Part shown: positions 1-14,000 of the stretch, piece by piece
How the letters are laid out: every line of letters starts with the position of its first letter
How positions within the stretch are numbered: the first letter of the stretch is position 1
Assembly: GCF_000237925.1 (NCBI RefSeq)
Contig: NW_017386068.1
Coordinates: 457,155 to 521,154, forward strand
Direction: 5' to 3'
Source: Schistosoma mansoni
Taxonomy: Eukaryota; Platyhelminthes; Trematoda; Strigeidida; Schistosomatidae
Length of the DNA stretch: 64,000 bases
Position numbers and translations under genes: made by a program
Notes under the pieces: model-generated
What the model was told of the DNA's origin: nothing
Seen by the model: only the letters and a program-made list of their open reading frames with translations
Databases searched by the model: none

Positions 1-80
1 ATAAAACAACGTTAGTCAAAGTGATTTTTTCGTAGTCATCACAGTAAAAATAAACCATTTAAAGCAGGTTAACTTTTAAA

Positions 81-287
81 TTTCGTGAATCGGTTGAAGT
101 TAGACATTAACACCGTTAAATGCCGGTTTAGTGGTCTAGAGGTAAAGCGCTCGCGCGCAAGGCGAGATCGTGGATGCGCACTGCTGAGTAATCTCACAAC
201 AGGACGAAACGGCCGTCCAGTGCTTCCACGTTTTCCATGATGGTCTAGCTTCAATTGACTCATGATCTCAACTATTAAAATTTTAAA
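81..287 (+). mobile_element. Hammerhead SINE family B
   Basis: Family B has the 5' leader GTTGAAGTTAGACATTAACACC, a tRNA-like head (GGTTTAGTGGTCTAGAGG), the hammerhead (GCACTG ... GGACGAAACGGCCGTCCAGTGC) and the tail TGGTCTAGCTTCAATTGACT, CATGATCTCAACTA. This copy lacks the B box and the core reads CTGAGTA rather than CTGANGA. Confidence 0.8.
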
Positions 288-464
288 TTTTTATTCATAG
301 TTCAGTCAATTGCAATAACAGTAATAATCCTAAACTTTCATTTTTAAAGACTTTTGAAGTTCACCTTTCAATTGTGGTATTTAACCCAATTATTGTAGAT
401 TACTTCCAGTCTTCTTAACTTCATCAGCACATAGATATTTAATTTCAACTATCCATTCACATTG

Positions 465-787
465 TTTTATTTTATTTTATTTAAACACATAAATATTGGT
501 ACAAGGAAACACCAGGTACATATGCGCCGCACAAATCTCATTCGATTTGTGTGAGGGCTGTGATACTGCCCAGATGCTCAAACTGAAGCAGGTGGTTCCC
601 TAGGTGAATCCTCCACAGGCATTCGCTTTTCGTCCTCCCAATTTCGTAAACAACACCCCCGCCACGAGAAGGCAGTGAATAGGACTTCCCTGTCAGAGGC
701 TATATACGCGTGACTATGTTAGAGCATTTCGAGAGGGAGAGCGGACTCTCCCCACTCTCGGCTGTACCAGGGCATTTGGGGGCAACT
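465..787 (-). repeat. Repeat A copy (internally deleted)
   Basis: Repeat A is a non-coding family of about 480-520 bp. Read in its sense, it starts TGCCCCCAAATGCCCTGGTA, holds AGTCCTACTCACTGCCTTCT and GGCACCTGGGCAGTATCACA, and ends ATTTATGTGTTTAAATAAAT. This copy lacks about 170 bp in the middle, joining GTGGTTCCCTAGGTG directly. Confidence 0.85.
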
Positions 788-843
788 GTAGAGTATAAAT
801 AAGGATTATTTGTTTTATTCAGCAAAGTTTTAATACAAACACA

Positions 844-1102
844 TCAGTGAATTTTACGTGGAAATATTTTGTTCCCATCCATTAAACTGACTAAAAAGTC
901 CTCCACTGGCAGTTTCCAATTAGAATGGGGTTTGAATTTATGGCGTTTTAAAGGCATAAGATTAAGTCTAGTGTTGATAGGACACCAGATAAATAAAGTA
1001 GCACTATGTTCAAATGTCCATCGTCTTGTTTCAATAAATCTAGCATTCACAAGATCATTTAAAACCGCTACACAATAACTTTTTTGGTTATATGAGATAC
1101 CT
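844..1102 (-). CDS. Possible 3' terminal exon of an unrecognised antisense gene or retrocopy
   Basis: On the minus strand an open frame of about 85 codons follows an ACTTAAG acceptor-like site and reads ISYNQKSYCVAVLNDLVNAR, then RRWTFEHSATLFIWCPINTR and WKLPVEDFLVSLMDG, ending at TGA (844). An AATAAA lies about 30 bp after the stop. The composition is protein-like, but I do not recognise the family. It lies inside the VARS intron next to a repeat A copy and could also be a piece of a retroposed transcript. Confidence 0.3.
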
Positions 1103-1819
1103 TAAGTGAATTAATAGTTTTGCTGTCATCATCCTGTTACGTAATATATAGTTAAGGATAAATAACAAGACAGTACGGCTAAACCTTTTTTGTACTGTGC
1201 TGTGGAGCCTGGACAAGTTTATACATCAATTGTATGATATGCTTGATGAAACTAATTACGTACGGATTCCTAAAACGGTATCAATGTGGCTGACATAAGT
1301 AATTGCACATCGAAATCATTATTGTAAGATCCTATCAGAGAATCATGAAGTTTGTTATGCTCCTTTTTTAAACTGTGCTGACCCTTGCTAGTTGTTCAGC
1401 ATCCAATCGCAAGAATAAAATTTATGGACGGACTAATGGTATTAACGGTATCAAGTGTTGTATTTGGCTCGTAGTTCATTTATCCGTATGTCTAAATAAC
1501 ATTCTGACACTAGCTGATGTCAGTTTGTGATGAAAATTCAAACTCTAATACTTAACGCTAACTTCTTTCTATCTATATCTTAATTCCTCATACTAGTCTA
1601 TAGCCCTCTTTAAACCCTAGTAAGTGGGTAAGTTTCCTCAAGGTTGCTTTAGCGTCGCTCAAAGGCCGTCCATAAATTATAGTCGCATTCATCCAATACC
1701 CTACCTTCACGGTTTTGTCTTTTCCTAATCGACATTGAACTAAAAAATATAAGTCACGTACTTTATTTTGTTTGAATTATTTTAAAATAATAATAATGAA
1801 TTTAATAATGACTTTACAG
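1103..1819. other. VARS intron, nothing recognised
   Basis: AT-rich sequence with no ORF, SINE or LINE landmark that I can identify; it ends in the acceptor of exon 1. Confidence 0.6.
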
Positions 1820-2007
1820 GACTTCAAAGATTCGTGGCTCGGGATGCCGTTCGGAAAGCTCTCGATGAATTAGGCTTGTATAGAGGTGAAAAAGATAATC
1901 CTATGATTGTACCGATATGTTCTCGAAGCAAAGATATTGTTGAACCTATGTTGAAACCGCAATGGTACCTACGTTGTCAGGATATGGCTAATGCGGCAAT
2001 GAAGGAG
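1820..2007 (+). CDS. VARS: VARS exon 1 of window (end of editing domain)
   Basis: The exon follows a TTTACAG acceptor and ends at GAG|GTTAGT. It encodes [18 protein letters not shown], then [18 protein letters not shown], which is the highly conserved ValRS stretch at the end of the CP1 editing domain. Its first two bases complete a codon begun in an upstream exon outside the window; it ends in phase 0. Confidence 0.95.
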
Positions 2008-5000
2008 GTTAGTTTTTTTTTTAGAAAGACTTCTAATAACTCTTCATGCTACTAATCATTGTATTCAACTCTATAGTTTCTCTTCAAAACCTATATTAAT
2101 TACAATGTCATTGACTGCCTTCTTTAGTCCGTGTTGATAGGTGTCGATTACCTCGTTGAATTCCACCTGTTAGTTGCGATTAGTAGTTTAAGATGTCTAG
2201 TGACGTGGCTTCAAAATCGATCAAAGTGGCCCAGATGCATTCATTCCCTATCTATCTCTAGATGTTAAGCTCCTATATTCCACCATACGTGCCTTTTCAT
2301 CTCGTCTTATTGAACCATACTCTCATTCTCATTACTACTATAATTGTTTCGACCTGCAAGTTGTTCGTTTTGTTCATTTTACCTCGTACTGATATACGGT
2401 GTGGTAACTTGCAGTAATGCATATTTGTGCCAGATTTCACATTACATATGACTGGTCAAGTGTTACTCCTTTTTAATTGGGCATCAAATGAAACGCAGTT
2501 TTAAAAACCTACGTTGTAGCTGACTGACTGACTGAGTTTTAGAAATCTTACTTGAAAACATAAATATTGGTACAAAGGGGGACCAGATATATATGCGCCA
2601 CACAAATCTCATTTGATTCCTGTGAGGGCTCTGATACTGTCCGGGTGCCAAGACCGAAAGCGGTAGTTTTTTTAGGGGACTACAGCCGGAGCCTTCGACC
2701 TAAAGGTCTGATCCACAAGGCAGTGTAGCATTGTAAGGAGATGTAGTCCCATGGTAGCCGGTGACCAACAATTGATTCATACTCCATTTGTTCCCTAAGG
2801 ATACTGGAGCCCATGTGCACGATGCGTTTGGAATCAGGGTTTTCCAACTCTCCTAGGTGAACCCTCTGTGTCGTCTGTAATCTTTGCTTAAATACATTCG
2901 ATTGTCCCCAGTCGTGTTCTGTTCACTACAATGCTGTGAGAAGGCAGTGAGTAGGACTTCCGTGGTAGAGGCTATATATGCGTGGCCGTGTGAGAGCATT
3001 TGGAGAGGGAGAGCAGACTCTCCCTACTCTCGGCCGTACCAGGGCATTAGAGTAATATGGCTAAGCCAAGCTGTCACTATAAATGTACAAAATAATTCAG
3101 ATTTACAACAGATTAGATTAGTGTAGTGCACATGTATATTATGTTAGGTACAAATAACAAAACAAACGAGTTTATGTCATAATACTTGATAACACCAAGT
3201 TAAACAATTTAGTTGCGAAGTGACAGGAATAACCATCAAACGAAGCGTATAAAATAACGTTTAAACAAATCTGCATAGTTGAAGTCGGTCTTTTTAAATC
3301 ACATCTCTTAAAGCTTTCAACCATAAACAAAAAATTTTCTTTGTTCCACATGTGGTGAATAGTCGAATCCAGACTGCGTTTTTCATCATACTTGGGACTC
3401 ATCAGCAGGGTGGGTATACCTGTTTTCCAGTGTTAAATGTTCACATTGAGACTCGAACAAAATACCTATCCGTTCAAGCACCAACACGTCGTTTAATAAA
3501 CTACTCAGTCCAGATAGATAAAAAGTGTTTTCATAAAAGTGAAAAAAATGAAATAGAACGTTTAACATATTCGATCAAACTGATAAATGAATATGACAAG
3601 TTCATCTAGAGAGGTTGAAAGTCCTTAACTTTAAATATACAAGACTTTTGAGGTCAATAGTTTTCACGGAACAAATAACATTTCAACTTGCTGGGGATAT
3701 CAACTGTCTTGTAGGTTAGCTTCGGATGAGGTTACTAAGCAAATCAATTGTTTAAGTTCTGTCCTAAAGAGCCACTGCTTACAAACTGTAACCTTTTTCA
3801 TTGAAATCGCGGACCAAACTAAGTTAGACAATCCTTGAAAACCTTCAAACACTAGACAACCGTTCTCGTAGTGTGTATCCATGACCCAGGAATCGGGAAT
3901 TGAAACCAAGGCCCCTGCTCACATCCGCGTACGCTTAACTTCCAGGTTACTGAACTGGGACTCAGTAGGGTACATGTTTAACTTCAATCAGCCGATGATA
4001 TTGTGCGGCCACATTGCATTGTCTTCGGTGGGTAACTGCCCAACATGATTCAGCTCCATTGGTAACGGATTCTCACTAGAACTCTGGGAATGTTCTGTCG
4101 AAGCCAGACGCTAGTGAACACATGATAACTGTTAGTAAGTGATTGTGGAGATTGTTGAATTTCACTGAGTGCTATGCTAGGGCAAAGTGGCTGTTCAGAA
4201 CTCCCAGGTTTTCAGCAGTTGTCTAGCTCAGATCGTTTCATGATTAGAACAAAAACTTAAATACTAATCTTTATGTTTTGATCCATCCAAAATGTATGAA
4301 TTCGTTAAATGGTTACTTTATAAAAATTCCTGTCAACTACTACAATGTTATTCTAATGATATGCATGTCGTCTAATCCTGGTACTTTCAGCATGCATATC
4401 CAACTGTCCATTAGACAATAGTCTGGTATAGTTAAAGCTAAAAAATGTCACTGTAGATCTCAGTGAACCAAAGAACACATTACGCTGGGGAATTGAGGCA
4501 AAAAGTGAATAGCACTTAGCAACAACTGGGAGCGAGATCCCAGGACAGAGTTTATTGGAGAGTCCTGGTCGGCGGTCTATGTTCCAAGAAGAATGACAAG
4601 TGTAAGTAAAATTCCATTGAGTTGTTACCTATTCGTTCACGATCTATCTACCGACGACACCTAACAGCCTTTGTTTTGTTCTAAGTAAAGTTTAAGGCTT
4701 ACTATATTCATTCTTATTGTCCAGTAGTAGTAGGGTCGCTACTACTTTCCATTTTTACCCTCAACAAATTGGTTTGTTTCTAACTTGATGAAGTGTTTAG
4801 TTTAGTTTTAGAAAAATGGAATATTGTACTTCACTGCAGTTCATGAATTGTATTTTAGTAAAATAGTGTTCATTGGGTGTATAATACTCCTTGAATAACA
4901 TCTTCAAACCCTAATTTTTCGGTTTACTGCTTATACTCTTACTACTTCTACCACTATGGGATTTGAATCGACAACTGCATCTCTGTGCTAATGTAGTATG

Positions 5001-8000
5001 GCAACTCGAACTGATGTACGTACGTACGGAGTTCTACGTTGTGACTGACTGACTGACATTAAGCGTTTGTTATTACACCTATATATAGTAATTTTCTTTT
5101 TTGAGATAATGGTTTACTCTATGTATGATATAAATGTTGTTTTTTATTTACAACAGGTATCGGAAGGTCGCTTACGTATTATTCCCAGTTTTCATATTCG
5201 TACATGGAATAGTTGGCTTAAAGATTGTCATGATTGGTGTATTTCTCGACAGTTATGGTGGGGACATCGTATTCCTGCTTATCATATTTCAATTCAACGT
5301 CCTGGTGTAGATAAATTAGAAGTTTTGGATGTAAGTATTGCATTTTAGTGTTTTTTTTTCACTTTTAACACGGATATAATTCAATCTTTGTGTTCTACAT
5401 TTTTGAAGGGACTTTTGGCAAAAGTGTAATATACTCATCACCTTGGGGTGACTTATCAACCAATAAGGAGACGCTGCCTAGTTATAAAACAGTTGACAGT
5501 ACAAAGTAATGAAATAACGGTATAATTAACCCCCACTAGTCAAATTATCCTTTTGTAGTAAAGAAAAAGAGGGCAAGTTTACATATATGCATACATATTA
5601 GAAGTTGGGCTTCTGTTTTGAGTTAGGGTTTATCACCTCATAGTGTTTTCATCACAAACTTATAATACGAAAAGGTTAAGGTTAGTTGTTAAAGGTTAAA
5701 TTAGAGTTCTGAGTTTGGTTTACAAATTAGGGTCAAGGATTTCAACTATAATGCAATGCCTTTTCACCTTCCTATTTACAAACTTGAGAAACCTATGGTT
5801 GAGATTTAGAATGAAAGTAAGAAAGGGAGAACATCGACTAACTTCACTAAAGACTCTTGATTACGCAATCAATGACACCAAGTACTTTAACATACAATCT
5901 GCCACAGGAGCATGTATGTTTTGTAAATTAGCTAAACTTACTTACGCCCGTTACCCCTCGTGGAGGAGCATAAGCCGCCCACCAGCATTCTCCATCCAAC
6001 TCTGTTCTGGGCAAAAATGAGCTAAAGCACCATTTAAAATCGGCTTTTTAGCTAAGTAATAGATATTTTTATTGATTTAAAGCATTTTAAGAACCAAATA
6101 TTCCCAATTTTCACTTGGTTGATTATAACATACATTTTATATATCACTACACTTTAAACTCCGTTCAAAATACATTCGATGTTACCCTAATTCTGATTGG
6201 TTATCTCAAGACCTTCAGTATCTTTACAATTTTATCGAACTGTCATTCCTAAACTTTTCATTCATCAACCTTCCTTGTTAAGCTCATTTTCCAATTACCA
6301 TAAGAGTATAATCTGCTTTAATAATTTAAGTAACTGACTAAATTTCAACATCGACACAAAACTATTGACTGTGTTGAATCAATCCGTATAAAATGAGCAT
6401 TCAGACGTCGTAGTTTCACTCAGCTATCTCATCATGCCCTTTATGACGGTAAACTTCTTTATCATATCACAATTGATTGATCACTTGGTGGTGATCAATG
6501 TCATGCGTGTCAAGTTCTTAATGCTGATCGAATGCTATCGATCAAGTTGCAATGTGGCCACTAGTCTAGGTGGCTCGATACTGCGTGCACTGTGTTGAGA
6601 TATGATGGTGGTCGGAGGTGGTGACTGACTGTGAAACTGAGTGACACGGGATCGAATCTGTCAGCGAGCACCAGTTCCCTCAAGATTACGGGTACACCTT
6701 GCTGACTAGTGCCAAGTAGCACAAAACCCGGGTCCAGGGTTTCCTGTTGATCACCTCCAACCACCATCTTATTTCTTTATCATATTCTCATTCTTTAAGA
6801 TATGACGTCAAATTAAGGGATACCCTTGTAAAACAGGTAGCATTGGGGAATTGGTTTTACTATAGTTTGCAAATCTTCACCAATGCTGTTACCGGTTATG
6901 TTCATAATGTGATTGAACTCGGAACTTATTTCATTAGAATTTATGGATTGTCAGTTAAAATCATCATTTCATTTATTTGTGTGAGGGCTGTGATACTTCC
7001 CGGGTGCCCAAACCGAAGCAGGTGGTTTTCTTAGGGGGCCACACACAGAGCCTTTGACTTAAACGTCTAGCTCACAAGGTAGTGGAGCATCGTGAGAAGA
7101 TGCAGTCCCATGGTAGCCGGTAACCAACGATTGGTTCATACGCCATTTTTTCCTTCGGGATCGTGGAGCCCATGTGTACCATTGGTTTTGAATCAGGGTT
7201 TTCCAACTCCCCTAGATGGACTTTCCGTGTCCACCAACCCGGTTAAAGCTCCTGCCGGACATTCGCTTTTCATCCTCTCACTTTCGTGAACAACACCCCC
7301 GCCACGATAAGGCAGTGAGTAGGACTTTGCTGGCAGAGGATATATACGTGTGGCCATGTGAGAGCATTTCGAGAAGGAGAGCTGACTCTCCCCACTCTCG
7401 GCCGTACCAGGGCATTTGGGGGCAGACTTTATGAAGATAGGTTAAATGATCAAATCGGCTCTGTGATTAGAATGTAACTTCATCAAAACATTTGGATTGT
7501 TTTTGTTAGGAATTAGAATCCATGTGAAATTTTTTTTCGAATTTATTATTACTTTAGCCTACAGATCATAATTCATGGGTAGTTGGTCATACAATTGAAG
7601 AGGCACTTCAAAAAGCCTGTGATAAATTCAACTGTCCACCAGAAAACTTAATTTTAAAACAAGATAATGATGTATTAGATACATGGTTCTCTTCACAATT
7701 ATTTCCATTCTCTGTATTTGGTTGGCCTGAACAAACACCAGATTTAAAAGCTTATTATCCTGGGAGTTTATTAGAAACTGGGCATGATATTATATTTTTC
7801 TGGGTTGCACGCATGGTTATGATTGGTTTGAAATTAATGGGACAATTACCATTTCATACAGTCTATTTACATGCTATGGTTCGTGATGCTCATGGTAAAA
7901 AAATGAGTAAATCTTTGGGTAATGCAATTGATCCGGTAGATGTCATCAATGGAATATCTTTAGAAGGTACGTTATTATTGTTATTCACCAAGGTTTCTCT

Positions 8001-11000
8001 TTCTCTCTCTCTGTGTGTGTATTATGTTAGATGTGACTGAGACCTAATGGGCCTGAATCATGGACGTAGGTTGTATTGTCTTGCATTACGACAGTAGATA
8101 ATTTGGTTTGGAATTTTCAAAGATGGTATATCGGTTTCCGTGTGATTGTACATCTTACTAATAAGTACTACTCATAAAAAAAACCTGTGTAACGATGGTT
8201 TATTGATACAATCAGTTACCTTTCAACCAGTAGGTTGCAGACCCAAACCCCATTTGAGCTACCTATCGTATAGTATTATTAGTCGTTACACAAAATAATG
8301 TATCTCAAAATTAGATACCGAACCTTGCACTCCGTAGATCACTACTGCATAATCAGAGGCTCTCACCTCAATCCAGAATTACTTGGCGTAGAAGGGTTAC
8401 ATTTCAAAATGCTTGATAAAATGTGGACCCGGCAACATGATATTGGATATCTGCTAAACGACCATTCAGTATGAACATCTTGGTTGTGCAGGAAATTGGT
8501 TGCAGTCTGTATTAATCAGTGGCAACATCTATTTTTGTGCTGTGTTCAGTTCTCACGGAGGGTATCAGTTCTAATCAAGATAGAATGCATGCATTCCCAA
8601 CCAGTTCTTAATAACACGAAATCTACGTTCTAAACTTTCTAATATTTCGCCTTTAATACCTAAGGCATTGGTCCCAACTCCCTGTTAGTCATGTCGTAGA
8701 CTAGGTGAACTCCAGTACTATTAGAGTGGGTGTGTGTAGGTAATTACCACCTACTTATTGCCTACAACATGGAAGAATATTAGTTTTCGAAGGACTTAGA
8801 AAGAAGATTGGGTTAGTAGGTGTCATGGCAACCTAACAGATTGCCCGCCGATCTCAAGCGACCGCTGTTTGTGGCCAGTTACGCATACCTTCGTACCAGG
8901 AATTTTTAAGGTCAACCTTATTAAAGTTCTTATTGTGGAAGGACATCATCACTGATTATTCACGCTAAATATCATTCTGCTATCATACTCTCATGTATAG
9001 TTGAAAATGCAACCTCTTTTTCAAACTTTAGATTTGTCACTTTTGATCTTACCACTCTCCTTCCATTCGTTTAGCGTAGTAAACATCCTTTTAGAAATAA
9101 TTATTTCAATTAGTGTAGCTCGACTGGGTCATCATAATCGAAAGACAAGCTTCATCACTAAATCAGGGTAACAGTCACAATCGAGTGTTACTCCTTAAGT
9201 TAAAATTGTTTGATTGCTGACTGTTCATGCTGTTTCTATCATTATATCATTTCTTTGACATAGATTTACAAAAACAGTTAGAACAAGGTAATCTTGATCC
9301 GAATGAATTAACACGTGCTCGTCAAGCTCAAGCGAAAGATTTTCCTAAAGGTATTCCTGAATGTGGAACTGACGCTCTCCGAATTGCTTTATGTGCTTAT
9401 ACAGCTCAAGGAAGAAATATCAATTTGGATATAATGCGTGTACAAGGCTATCGATTTTTCTGTAATAAACTATGGAATGCTGTTCGGTAATAAATGTTTA
9501 TTTCAATATTATTAAGGATTTGAATTGTCTGGTTGTTGATATTCAGAACCAGATATTCTTATAAGTCAGAAGGGGTTTTGTGAAGATTTAGTGAAGGGTA
9601 TTCACACTGACAATCTATTTTAAGTTGTATCAGCTAATATTTTGAAGTATGAACTATCAACAAGTTACAACAACGAAGCTTCATACCTGATTGAACATTA
9701 TTGATTGTTTTCCATATATGCCTAACTCTTGGGCAACTTTATTTCAAGTCTTGATGCACAATCGAATGGCTAAACAAGTTGACAATCATATCAACAAGCA
9801 CAAGCTCAAGCATGAAGTTACTGAAAATTGGACTGAGCCATGTTGGTAGGTGTAGACTACCTGGTTGGGATTCGCGAGATCATAGCAACCGATGGTTAGA
9901 GACCTTGAATGACATGGTTCAAAATCGTTTGCAATGACCAAGGTGCATCCAGTCTTTGTGTTCTACCAAATTCCAATCTTCTCAATTTTTCATGTCTCTA
10001 TCTTTTTTCTCTTTCAAAATTTATTTCATTGGATTATACTCCTTTAATAACATCTTCAAACCATAATCTTTTCCTTGGTGGTCTAGCTTCAATTGACTCA
10101 TGCTTTCAACTATGAGAATTCTTATAAGTGTTGGATGATATATGTGTGTATTCTGTGCGGATCGCCTCAGTATAACCATTTTTTCATACGCTTTTTAAAT
10201 GGATGAATTGTGGTTAACAGTAGAATCCAGGACGCGAATTTCATCCTATCCACCCTCCGCAACTGAATGTACGTGTATTCCAATGTTTCACTGCTAGCCA
10301 CAATTTATCTATCCTAAAGAATATTTGATTTTCTAAATAGACCATCGGATACAGCTGGGAAAACATCCGTGTTAATTTTTTGGTTAGTCTTATAAACGAA
10401 AAGCTTGAAAGCTAATTCTTGTTAAGAGCATCTAATAATCCTTCGAAGATATCTTCAGAAGCCGGGAAAAATGTCCAAGATATTTTGACCAATCAGCTTT
10501 CGTTAGAAATCCTCAGGACGATTTTAGAAAACAACGGATTGAATGATTTCTAATATTGTTACCAGTTTCAGCATGTTTTCTTAAATTAGCTCTTGGTTTC
10601 AATACTATAAATGTATAAATTGCACAAGCAAGTGGCTATCAGGACTCAGTGGCCGAGTGGATAACGCGATGGTGTTTGAAGCGAAAGGTACTGGATTCGA
10701 GTCCCGGAGTGAACATCAACTTTGAGATGCAGGTACATCCAGTGACGAGTTCCAAATAGGACGAAACGCGCCTCAAACTGGATTCCACTGCTAGCCACTA
10801 TCCATCTTTGCTTACCATGCTTGTGAATTTAGGCTATATTGAGGCAATACGCACAGTATGCACATATGCTAATTAGAGACTGACCAGTTACAGCCCTAAA
10901 AACATCAATGGGAAGATCCAAACAAACAATACTAAGTAAATATAAATGTCCTTTTTTCTGCGTATTGTATTGTTTTTCTGTTTGAAGTTTAAGAGTAAAA

Positions 11001-14000
11001 TGTTTCTGGAGAATAAGAAGTCAGTGTCTAAGCAAGATAAATCAATTTTCGCTACAGAACGACATCACTAAGGAAACTATTTAAAAATCACTAAATGGTT
11101 GTTTCTTCGTGGTTTGTAGATCGCTGGTGGTTTACACCAACCCGGAATCTCTAGATAACTTGACGACTACAATACCCTTCGTAATGTAGTGAACACATTT
11201 ATATGGATTGACCATTCCTTATTTGATTTGTGTGCTTATTAACTGTGTCAAATTTTGTTTAGTTGATTCAATATGATTTAGTTAAATTCATTGAATGATT
11301 GTATCCTGTTTACTTGAAACATCAATCTCATCAATTTACTACTCTACTTTGTTTGATTTCATTATATTGGATTCGTCTTAATCTTTCATTGATAGCGGTT
11401 TGCCCTTGTATCAATTTATCTGGTAGTGACTGTATCCGCGTGACTATATGAGAGTCCTTCGAGAGGGAGAACAAACTCACCCTCGACCGTACCAGAGCAT
11501 TAGGGGGAGGGCAAACTCTTTCTTATCTTCTTATTCTTAAAAAGCTAACCTAACTGTTGGTCACCGGCTACCATGGGACTGCATCTCCTTACGATGCTCC
11601 ACTGCCTTGTGGACTAGACCTTTAGGTCAAAGGCTCCGGGTGTGGCCCCCTAAGAAAACCACCTGCTTCAGTCTGGGCACCTGGACAGTATCACAGCCCT
11701 CACACAAATCGAATGAGATTTGTGAGGCGCATATTTATCTGGTGCTTCCTTGTACCAATATTTATGTGTTTAAATAAATAAAATAAATAATAAATCTGCG
11801 TTATAGTTGATATCCGTTAGTAACTCTCATTTCTTTCTTTCCTTTCCTTCTCTTTATTTGATTTCAAGTTACGCATTATTTCATTGTTTAGATAAAGAAT
11901 TTATCCCGCCAGATATGACTGATTTAAATAGTTTATTTAAACAATTCATACAACATAATTTATTATCTGGTACAGATCGATGGATTCTATCAAGATTAGC
12001 TTATGCTGTAATTCAATGTAATACAGGGTTTATAGAATTTCAATTTCCTATAGCAACTACTGCTTGTTATCATTTTTGGTTATATGAATTATGTGATGTT
12101 TATTTAGTAAGTTTCTTTGATTCTTTCTTGTTTATTCAAAGTTTTGATGTAATCGAAATAGACTGTAATGTAATTTTCATGTATACAGTTGCCATTAGGT
12201 TATATGTATTTTCGTCTCAAGTTTTAAAATATTGCCCCCAAATGCTCCGGTATGGCCAAGAGTGGGGAGGGTCCGCTCTACCTCACGAAATTCTCTCACA
12301 TGGTCACGCGTATATAGCCTCTGACAGGGAAGTCCTACTCACTGCCTTATCGTGGCATTACTGTTGTTTACGAAATTGAGAGGACTAAAAACGAATGTCC
12401 GGTGCTTTAACCGGGTTGATGGACACGGAAAGTCCATCTAGGCGATTTGGAAAACTCTGATTCCAAACCAATGGTGCACATGGGCTCCAGTATCTTGAGG
12501 GAACAAATGGTGTATGAACCTATTGTTGGTCACGGGTTACCATAGGACTGCATCTCCTAACGTTGTTCCACCTCCTTGTGGATTAAATTTCTAGGTCAAA
12601 TGTCCAAGGAGTGGCTTTCCAAGAAAACCACCTCTTACTGTCTGGGGACTGGAGCAGTATCCCAGCTCATGTACAAATTAAATTATTTATCGTGTTTCAC
12701 ATTAATATTTTGGTGCTTCTTTGTACCAGTTTATCTATTTAAATAAATAAATAAGCTCCGAAGGAGTGTTAATTTCGACCTAGCTGAAACTTGCTAACAA
12801 AGTTATATCTGTCAGAATGTTCCTATGCCTAATGTTAACTCTAATGTAATCGAGCGATTATAGGTACTCATAAGAATTTGTACCCAATTTAACTTTGTCT
12901 ATCTTCTGTCGAATAATCACGTTACAATATAGAAATAAGATGTTGAATACGGGTTGCATTTAAGACAGCCTTATTCCAGACATTCATTTGAACAGGCAAA
13001 CTGAACGAGATAGTATGGAAATTGAATAAACACGGATAGGAGTAGCTGTTGATAGCACATAAACTTACACATTGATGTGAGTCAATGCTAAAGTTTATTC
13101 TTGGAAACATCCACAAATGACCTAACTTGGCATCCCAAGATCAGAAAAAAAGTCACACAACAATTTGTATCAGTCTATGGTTAGTTCATGATATAATTGT
13201 AAATTTAGTCGTGATTATGTTTAAAATGATGAAGCACAACTACAGCTATTATCATTGTTTTTTTATCAGTCAGCTACAACGTAGGACCAGGCACATATGC
13301 GCATCGGTCCAAGTTGCCACACCTCATTAGCATAAGATGAACACCGGATTCATAGAAGTTAATTTAGTGGTGGTAGTTTATGAAAGAAAGGTTGTATATA
13401 AGGATATAGTATAGGAAGGAAGAACGTTATGAAGCAATTTTAATCTTAAGGTTTAAGGAGGGAAGATAAAGAGTGTATACACTTACGCCATTGTGATCGA
13501 TTCTGAGCCATCTCACCTAGAGTCTTCAACCATTGGTTACGATAGTCACGCGGACCCCAACCAGGTAGTCTGCATCTGCCAACATGGCTCAGGCTAGAAG
13601 TTAGTGACTTCAAGCACTGATGCCACGTTTTCATTTGGCCGCCCCTAACTTCAAACCATTGCCAATACTAATCAGCATAGCGCATCGTGGTAATCGGTGC
13701 CTTTTTTATCAGTATAGGGTTGTGTGAATTGTTGAGTTTTTGATTAAGATCAAGAATCGATCAATGTTAGACACCATCATTGAAGCACTGATCTGCCGTT
13801 TTATCCTCGCATGAGACTTCTCAGTAGTGCACATTCACGATTTTGCACGTGGGGGTTCGAACCCAGAACCTTCGGTCTCACACACGAACTTTTAACCTCT
13901 AGACCACTGAACCGGCATCCAACGATGTTAATGTTTAACTTTAACTAATCCACGAAATTATGCGTTCATCTTCTATTGTCTGAGGTAGATACCTGTCTAT

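Noticed and set aside
844-1078. The overlapping + strand frame 869-1078
   Set aside because: It has no family match, splice signal or poly(A) signal; the minus-strand frame is better supported.
10639-10715. True tRNA gene
   Set aside because: It has A and B boxes but no full cloverleaf or anticodon stem, and it leads directly into a hammerhead; it is a SINE head. The same holds for families B and C.
11807-12379. 190-codon continuous frame over VARS exon 5 and beyond
   Set aside because: Only 11869-12106 matches the family. The frame runs through a strong GTAAGT donor and then through repeat A, so the extra length is chance.
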